A DNA stretch of 64,000 bases, taken from contig CM051460.1 of the NCBI GenBank assembly GCA_028095005.1, positions 153,445,461 through 153,509,460 of the forward strand, in the 5' to 3' direction. The DNA is from Rhynchospora pubera. Lineage: Eukaryota > Streptophyta > Magnoliopsida > Poales > Cyperaceae. Shown piece after piece: positions 57,977 to 64,000 of the stretch (position 1 is the first letter of the stretch; each line of letters begins with the position of its first letter). The position numbers and the translations under genes are program-made. The notes below the pieces were generated by a model. The model was given only the letters and a program-made list of their open reading frames with translations, ran no database searches and was not told the origin of the DNA.

Positions 57977-58133
57977 GGTTGCGTTTGGATAGGTGTGGGA
58001 AGAAGGGAAGAAGGGAATAAGTGGGAAGAAGTATTGAAAAGTGTGTAACTTTGTGAAGAGTTTGGATTGTTTATAATTTTTTTTCTTCTTTCTTCCTTCT
58101 TCCCCATTCTTCTTCTCTCATCCAAACGTCCCC
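57977..58133. mobile_element. Family A MITE with TAA target duplication
   Basis: 157 bp; ends GGTTGCGTTTGGATAGG and CATCCAAACGTCCCC. Perfect 3-bp direct repeats TAA at 57974-57976 and 58134-58136 are the preferred PIF/Harbinger (Tourist) target. The core is shared with the other copies. Confidence 0.85.
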
Positions 58134-58217
58134 TAAAAGTGATTCTTATTTCGAATTATGAAGAGACTATTTATTTTCAAATTTCTTTAAATAATTGGTT
58201 TCAGTCCCACCTTCCCC

Positions 58218-58235
58218 GGGGGGGGGGGGGGGGGG
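58218..58235 (+). repeat. Run of 18 G residues
   Basis: An uninterrupted G18 tract follows CTTCCCC. It could form a G-quadruplex; length calls in such tracts are prone to sequencing error. Confidence 0.9.
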
Positions 58236-59200
58236 TAGAAGAAATTGCAATTGTCAAAATGTGTGTAAACGTTGGTAGATTTAACTTTTTGAAGGAAACG
58301 CATACATATAAAATCCTCTAGTTTCCCAGATGAAAAACAAGAACAGAATCAGTTTAATTTTCGTTACTTTGTGTATATATATTTTTTCTGACTTTAGCTT
58401 CTTGCTAAAAGACTTGTACTTGTAAAACTTTTAATTTAATCAAAAGATAGGGGCTTGACCCCTATTTTTCTTCAAAAAAAAAAAAACAAAACAGAAATTA
58501 AAAGACTGATTCGAAAAATACTTCCTTTTTCCCGAAAGTTTGGTAGACGCTGAAATAGGACTTGAATTTTAAGTCCATGTCTTTGTCACTAACAAAGAAT
58601 CCTCAATCTGAACAAATTCTATTTTTTCATCCCCAGATAACTCGGTGCATGTATTGACGGATTGATGATTGAAAAAGAAAGCCTACTATAGTAATTTCCA
58701 CATTAGCTCATTGCCAATTTAATTTAGCTTTTTCTAATCCGGTGGATTGTTTTCTTTTCTGCCAAGATACTTATCAGAAAAATTTAAGTAAAATTGCCAG
58801 AATTGTTTGTTAGTTAATATGAGTATAAATTATCATAAAGTTTAGTTTCTATAAAATATTGATAGATAATTGTTAAAATCGTTGATATGACAAAAATGTT
58901 CACTTTTTATGTACGTCTTTAGAGACAAACGAGGGCCCAAAAAATCAAGTACAATCAAATGTTTCTCAAATGTCATCGACACGACACAATGTTATTTTAT
59001 TCTAACAATTAATTCAACATTCTAGAATTTAGGTTCAAGGACTGCTAAAAGGATCGTCCCCATATGTTACCAACAAAACGTTGTTTTAGTTCCAACAAAC
59101 AATTCGATATTCTAGAATTTAGATTCAAGGACTGCTGACAAGACCAGATGCAGACATTTTTGGATTGTTAATTGAATTCAAATACACGCCATTCACTCTG

Positions 59201-59214
59201 TATATATATAAACC
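59201..59214 (+). promoter_or_regulatory. TATA box of the CYSTM-like gene
   Basis: TATATATATAAACC lies about 120 bp before the ATG at 59329, leaving room for a leader of about 90-100 bases. Confidence 0.55.
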
Positions 59215-59328
59215 TGACAAGCGTAGCTGGGAATAAAATCCTCTTAACATACAGCAGAACTATTGCAAGCTAGATAGCCTTACAAAACTTCATCATCAGA
59301 AAGAAGTGAAAAGCAAGAAGAGAGGAAA

Positions 59329-59725
59329 ATGGGACCAGGTGGACCAGGACCAGGACCGGGCCCTGGAGGTCCCGGTGGTTGGGGTGGACCAGGACCGGGC
59401 CCCGACGGTCCAGGCGACGGGCCTTGTGGCTGCTTTGCCTCGTGGTAAGTTGGAAATAAGATAACACAAATACATATTGTTCTCTGATTAATCATTCTAT
59501 TGCAGAAGAAGGTAACATAACTTAGGATTTACCATATGTTATAATTACTAGATTGCAGAATGAAATGTTAATTACCGAAAATGTCTAAAACAAGGCTATT
59601 ATTCTCTCATATGCATTATTTTACTCAAATGTCTTATTCTTTTTGCTTTTTTCAGCTTTCAGATTTTGTGCTGTTGTTGGTTGTTTGACGATTGTTGTGG
59701 ACCGATGGGTCCGCCAGGTCCATAG
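59329..59725 (+). CDS. Small Gly/Pro-rich, Cys-rich membrane-type protein, 61 aa, 2 exons
   Basis: Exons 59329-59444 and 59656-59725 join at GT-AG (TCGTG|GTAAGT and TTTTTTCAG|C) into 61 aa. Residues 1-32 are almost wholly Gly and Pro (MGPGGPGPGPGPGG start). Residues 33-54 are cysteine-rich and hydrophobic (CGCFASCFQILCCCWLFDDC), and the C-terminus is GPMGPPGP. A flexible Gly/Pro/Tyr-rich tail before a Cys-rich hydrophobic module is the layout of plant CYSTM proteins, which are membrane-attached and often stress-linked; membership is inferred. Conserved splice signals, a TATA box upstream and a frame that stays open across the junction support a real gene. The minus-strand proline frames here are its shadow. 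Confidence 0.75.
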
Positions 59726-59986
59726 TGTCGTCATATTTCATTTGGGCGGCAGTAAGATTGAGTCGTAGTGTCGTACCTTTTGAAATACACAAACGATTTA
59801 GTATTTTTTTAGAAATAAAAAGGAAAAAAATAAGTCGGGGGCAGTGTTAATATGAGATCATTGTTTAAATACAAATATTGAATAAATGCTATTTCTGTAT
59901 GTTTGATGATGATGATGTCTCAAAATATTACAAAGTGAGTTCTTTATGAATTTGTACTTTCATTATTGACCGTGCGTGTGAAAGAT

Positions 59987-60390
59987 GAGAATTGCTAGTG
60001 TCCTATATATAGGACGGATGGGTCCGTCCAATACGATCGTTTTCACGTTTTTAAATTTCAAATGACCGATCCGAACCGTTCAATATGCTCTCCATATTGA
60101 AAACTTACAAGAAACCAATTTTTACATTTTTTCGAATTTTTTTACTATTTTTTTAGTATTTTTGAAAATTCATGATATCAACATTATGGATTGTCCAATA
60201 ACAACGATTTTCTAAAATATCGAAAAAATAGTAAAAAATTTCGAAAAAATGTAAAAATTGGTTCCTTATAAGTTTTCAATAAAGAGAACATATTGAACTG
60301 TTCGGATCGGTTATTTGAAATTTAAAAATGTGAAAACGATCGTATTGGACGGAGTCCATCCGTCCAATATATTGGACTCTAGCATTTCTC
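59987..60390. mobile_element. Full-length palindromic MITE, family B (copy 4)
   Basis: 404 bp with ends GAGAATTGCTAGTGTCC and, inverted, GAGAAATGCTAGAGTCC. The perfect 9-bp direct repeat GTGAAAGAT flanks it (59978-59986 and 60391-60399). Arms carry GACCGATCCGAACCGTTCAA, CTCCATATTGAAAAC and TTTTACATTTTTTCGAATTT, as in copies 2 and 3. It lies 260 bp after the CYSTM-like stop. Confidence 0.92.
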
Positions 60391-60399
60391 GTGAAAGAT

Positions 60400-62719
60400 T
60401 ATGAATGATCAAGATGGTGCATCGAAATAAAATATGATGTGATAGTTCATTTCCTTATAAGTATGTGCAACACAATATATGTTAATTATTGCAGTTGAAA
60501 TAAAATTCCGTTAACGTCAAAATAAAATAAAATATTTAAAATATAATTATTCCAATCACTTGTCCTACCGAAGTGTATTCCATCTCAATGCGCAACATAA
60601 ATCACAACTAAGATAACCCAGAGTTATCACTCCTTGGAGCATAATAACTTTGAGACGAATGACTGATGATAAACTCGACAAAAATACGACAAAAATATAT
60701 TTATTAATTAAGACGAATGATTGATGACTAATTTCATTGGTTAATGTACAAAAGATTTGTAGCAAATAATGGACATTGATGTGGATCGAAGTGACTGGAA
60801 ATATCCACAAGAAATTTAAAGCTAAGCAACGGAAAAAATCAAAAAGAAATTTTGAGTCTTTTGATGATATATTCAAGAATAAAATCTTTTATTGTTTAAA
60901 ATAAAACATGATACAATATAAAATACTGAAATAGTAGTTTATTGGCAGTTTTATCTCGATAAAATATTGAATAAAATATTGAATGCCAATCGATAGTTTA
61001 TTGGCAGTTTTATCTCGATAAAATATTGAATGCCAATCGCTCTCTAATTACTAAACCGCATGGATTAATAACAATATTAAAAATGAAAAAATGCCAATCG
61101 CACTAATTAAAAAAACCATATATTCTCAATGTTGGATGAATAGTGCACGGCTGTGTTTGTTGTGGCATTCTTCCGTGCGGTTATGTGTGGGAGGTCCTGC
61201 TGACCCATGGCATGATGTAATTGTCAATGTTTCAAGAAGGGTTGTATAAAGGTGGACTCACGGAGTTCTTAAAAGAGGAAATGTGCTCTTCTATCAAGTT
61301 TGTATGCACATGGTATTGTATGTCTTGGTTGAACTACATCTTTCAATTTTACGAGTTAGGACCTACAATTCTCTTGGTCTATGAAGTTATACGGTATTCT
61401 TTATCTGTATGCATGTGTACTATAATAGATAGGATTTAGTGTGTCAAATCCTCTTATAGGAATTTGAATGACTGTTAGTCAAAAATTATTGTTATTGTGC
61501 TCTGCTACATATTAGGCTATATGGAGGTGGATTCATGAGTATTTAGGTTTCTTTTATTTTGTCTGCTCCTATTCTACAAATGAATGATCCATTTCTTGGT
61601 CACTTTCTTATTGTTTTTCAGCTTAGTGCACAATTATGTTCCACAATAAATGGTGCACCCTACTTCAATGTAGAAAAATAGATAGCAATTTTTTATTATT
61701 TTTTTATATCGAAGGAACTGAATATGAACTCAAATTCTATACTACATGTTGTGTATCCTACGTCTTACATCAATACTTGCTTTCATTGTAATTATTTTTA
61801 ATTGTTAAAATTAGCTAAATTGTAGTGCACTTGCTAAATTGAAGGTAATATTAATTGCGAATTGTTTTTTTTTATTTAGGAGTTAAAGTTACATCCATTC
61901 ATTTGATAAATAAATCGACATATGGACCTAAATAAGAGATTAAGAGATTAAGTGAACCTGTAAATAAGGGATTAAGTGAAGCATTGAAGCATTAACCTTC
62001 GATAGTGATAGAAATATCACATGAACTGGTAAATAAGAGATTAAGTGAAGCATTGAAGAACATCCATGGTTTATATCAATTTACTATTCCTACAAGATAT
62101 TGACAATACTTATATTAATTCACAATCTGTCGCAAGATTTTGTCCTCAACATTTTTACTTTGTTACAGGAATTTGTTTGTCAATCAGAAATTTTAAATAT
62201 ACCTTCAAAATAATCATTTTACATAATGAGAACCAACATCTTGATTAGTTCAATATGCATATGATTCTGTAGATTAATTTTTGGTTTCTAAAGTTAGAAA
62301 CTTCTTTCTTTTGCCTAAATTCAATTTGTAAAACAGTAGAACCATTTGTATTAATTGAATTATAGAATTAGTAACAAAGGTTGACAAGTCTATGCTAAGC
62401 ATTTATCAAGTCAACATTCATGTAAATATTTCAATTCAATAACTACTAGAAAAAAAAATTATCAAACCATTGATGCTGAGATTCACAACTATTATCAAAG
62501 TGGATTCAGTTTCATCTAACATCTTTAATATTATTTCGAACATAATCAAAATAATAGTTGTTTATTTTAGCTCGCAAAAATCACATCTTCACTTCTTCAC
62601 AAAGTGTATTTGTACAATTGTACAACTAATATACTTCACATCTTCAGATGGTGTATCTGTACAACTAATATAGGGAAAAAAAAATGCTAAGTTCATTTAG
62701 TCATGCAATTAACACGAAG
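60400..62719. other. AT-rich intergenic DNA with local duplications
   Basis: CAGTTTTATCTCGATAAAAT with AATGCCAATCG is duplicated at 60945-61040. A block with AATAAGAGATTAAGTGAAGC is repeated at 61930-62060. No gene is seen. Confidence 0.5.
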
Positions 62720-63060
62720 GCAAACGAGAAAACTCATTCCAGGAGATGAAATTGAAAGTTGCTAGCTGATGCAATATGGTCCGTGCACATCTCACAAAAA
62801 AGCTCATAACTTTTGATCCCACCGTCGGGATCGGGCTGAAATTTTGACAGCCTTGGCCCAAAACCCAAAACAAAATCAAGCATAGTCAAATCGTGAACTT
62901 AGATTCGCAATCCGAGTCTTCCTTTATGAATTTTTTTACTTTTCTTTATAATTTTCAAGCTTTTTAGGATTGTTTTAGCAATTTTTATGTATTTCGTCTC
63001 TTTAGAATTTTGTAATTTCTTATTTAAGACAACCGTTGTTCTTTGGTCAAGTAGTTATTA
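62720..63060. repeat. Possible LTR-retrotransposon remnant
   Basis: The phrase AAGCTCATAACTTTTGATCC, followed by CCGTCGGGATCGGGCTGAAA, and the downstream TTTTTAGGATTGTTTTAGCA resemble sequence often seen in plant LTRs. No ends or duplication are visible. Confidence 0.3.
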
Positions 63061-64000
63061 TTTTTTAGAACTAAAATTTATCAAAAAATTGAGAATCTGT
63101 GTGATCTCTGAATTAGAATCTCTCTTTTTCTATTTTTTTCATTATCTATCCCTATAGTCCGTGCATCATAATTGAGCACATGCTCCAATTTTTCAATTAA
63201 AAATGAAGGAAATAAAAGGGCATTTTTTATACAAAAATTACAATCTTCTCGAACCCAATTTTTTCTCACCAACTCATCCATTTTTTTTGCCCTTCCCTTG
63301 ATAAATACTCCAGTCTTTCATGTCATCTCAAAAAAGGAAGGGCAAAAAACTAATTGGAGGTCGATAGAACATGATCGCATGAGGGATTTTGATTATTTGC
63401 CTTGCATTATCTATTATTTATGCAACTTTCAGAAGCGTTTTTAAGTTGCGTGCCGACAGAACTCTTCAACGGATGACACTTGGAGGTCGATGTTTGCCTC
63501 TCTGAATACAAATATGGCTTAAATTCTCAGACGTCTTTTAGCATTGCGCCAGCATGTCAGAAAATTTTAAATTTTGTCGAATATTGGATTCAAATTGGAG
63601 AAAATGCATTTCGTTATTTAGGATAATGCTGATAAATTAAGTATAAACACTCTACATAAAAATAGAATTTAAATTTGAAAGCTTATCTTTTTTTTTTCCT
63701 TATACTTTTTTCTAATCACTTAAATTTCAGTTTACATGTATCAACAATATACATGAAATAGCCACACATAAAACCGAGCTTCAAAAGATTTATCTACCGA
63801 TGCCAAAATATGTATATTTAAAACTTTACATGGTAGAACTGTACAACAATTGAAACCTACCTCATCAATACTTTCGATCTTAATTTCCCGTGGTCATAGA
63901 ATAACTACACCAATTAAAACCTGCTTAGAAAATTGTTTGCTCTCCCAGCTCTTGGCCAGTCATCCCTTCCCTTATGACCCTTCCAAAGAAGTCCTCCAAG
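63061..64000. other. Intergenic DNA at the window edge, no gene seen
   Basis: Only short frames. At the extreme right edge the minus strand of 63925-64000 is open and less AT-rich, and might be the 3' end of a gene beyond the window, but this is too short to judge. Confidence 0.35.

Noticed and set aside
63925..64000. Open minus-strand segment at the window edge
   Set aside because: Only 25 codons are visible; more flanking sequence is needed to call a gene end.

Overview
This is plant nuclear DNA, most likely from a eudicot. It is AT-rich, its genes carry many GT-AG introns, and transposons are nested in one another. I cannot name the species. There is no rRNA, organellar or bacterial content, and no CRISPR array.

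Three intron-containing genes look intact. (1) A 14-exon class I vacuolar Na+(K+)/H+ antiporter, NHX, lies on + at 12743-17382 (540 aa when spliced). (2) A 5-exon Tubby-like F-box protein lies on + at 42967-46055 (408 aa). (3) A 3-exon BAM9-type, probably non-catalytic plastid beta-amylase lies on - at 49085-51680 (521 aa). (2) and (3) are convergent. Two small genes are also supported: a secreted cysteine-rich peptide (10467-10826, -) and a two-exon Gly/Pro-rich, Cys-rich CYSTM-like protein of 61 aa (59329-59725, +). The genes are unrelated in function and do not form a pathway.

Most of the rest is mobile DNA, much of it with readable ends. At 28022-41788 I read a 13.8-kb Helitron (5' TC, 3' hairpin plus CTAG, inserted between A and T). 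It carries intron-bearing fragments of a cytosolic GAPDH gene, a delta14-sterol reductase (FACKEL)-like gene and an unrecognised gene, all in the same orientation. Inside it sits a very young LTR retrotransposon at 28467-36732: two 1855-bp LTRs with one visible difference, target duplication CCTAT, a tRNA-Asp primer site, and only gag plus protease coding. That element is studded with a 17-bp interrupted palindrome, in non-coding DNA and in frame inside gag. At 19140-23555 is a 4.4-kb Mutator-like element with a 9-bp target duplication. It carries a broken plant-mobile-domain (PMD) gene and is itself invaded by a hairpin MITE, another MITE and a solo LTR (21691-22257).

The intergenic DNA is rich in MITEs that fall into families: about 160-bp elements with ends near GGCTCCGTTTGGAT; fully palindromic elements of about 375-415 bp and about 190-205 bp with 9-11-bp target duplications but unrelated tips; and hAT-type elements with 8-bp duplications. 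I also found six tiny insertions (30-46 bp). Each consists of a short core plus an A- or T-run between direct repeats of 7-17 bp, and they look like ultra-short retroposons. A further candidate element (55132-56948) has GC-rich pyrimidine/purine arms around a tandem array of about 230-bp units.

All boundaries and translations were read by eye. No database search was possible.
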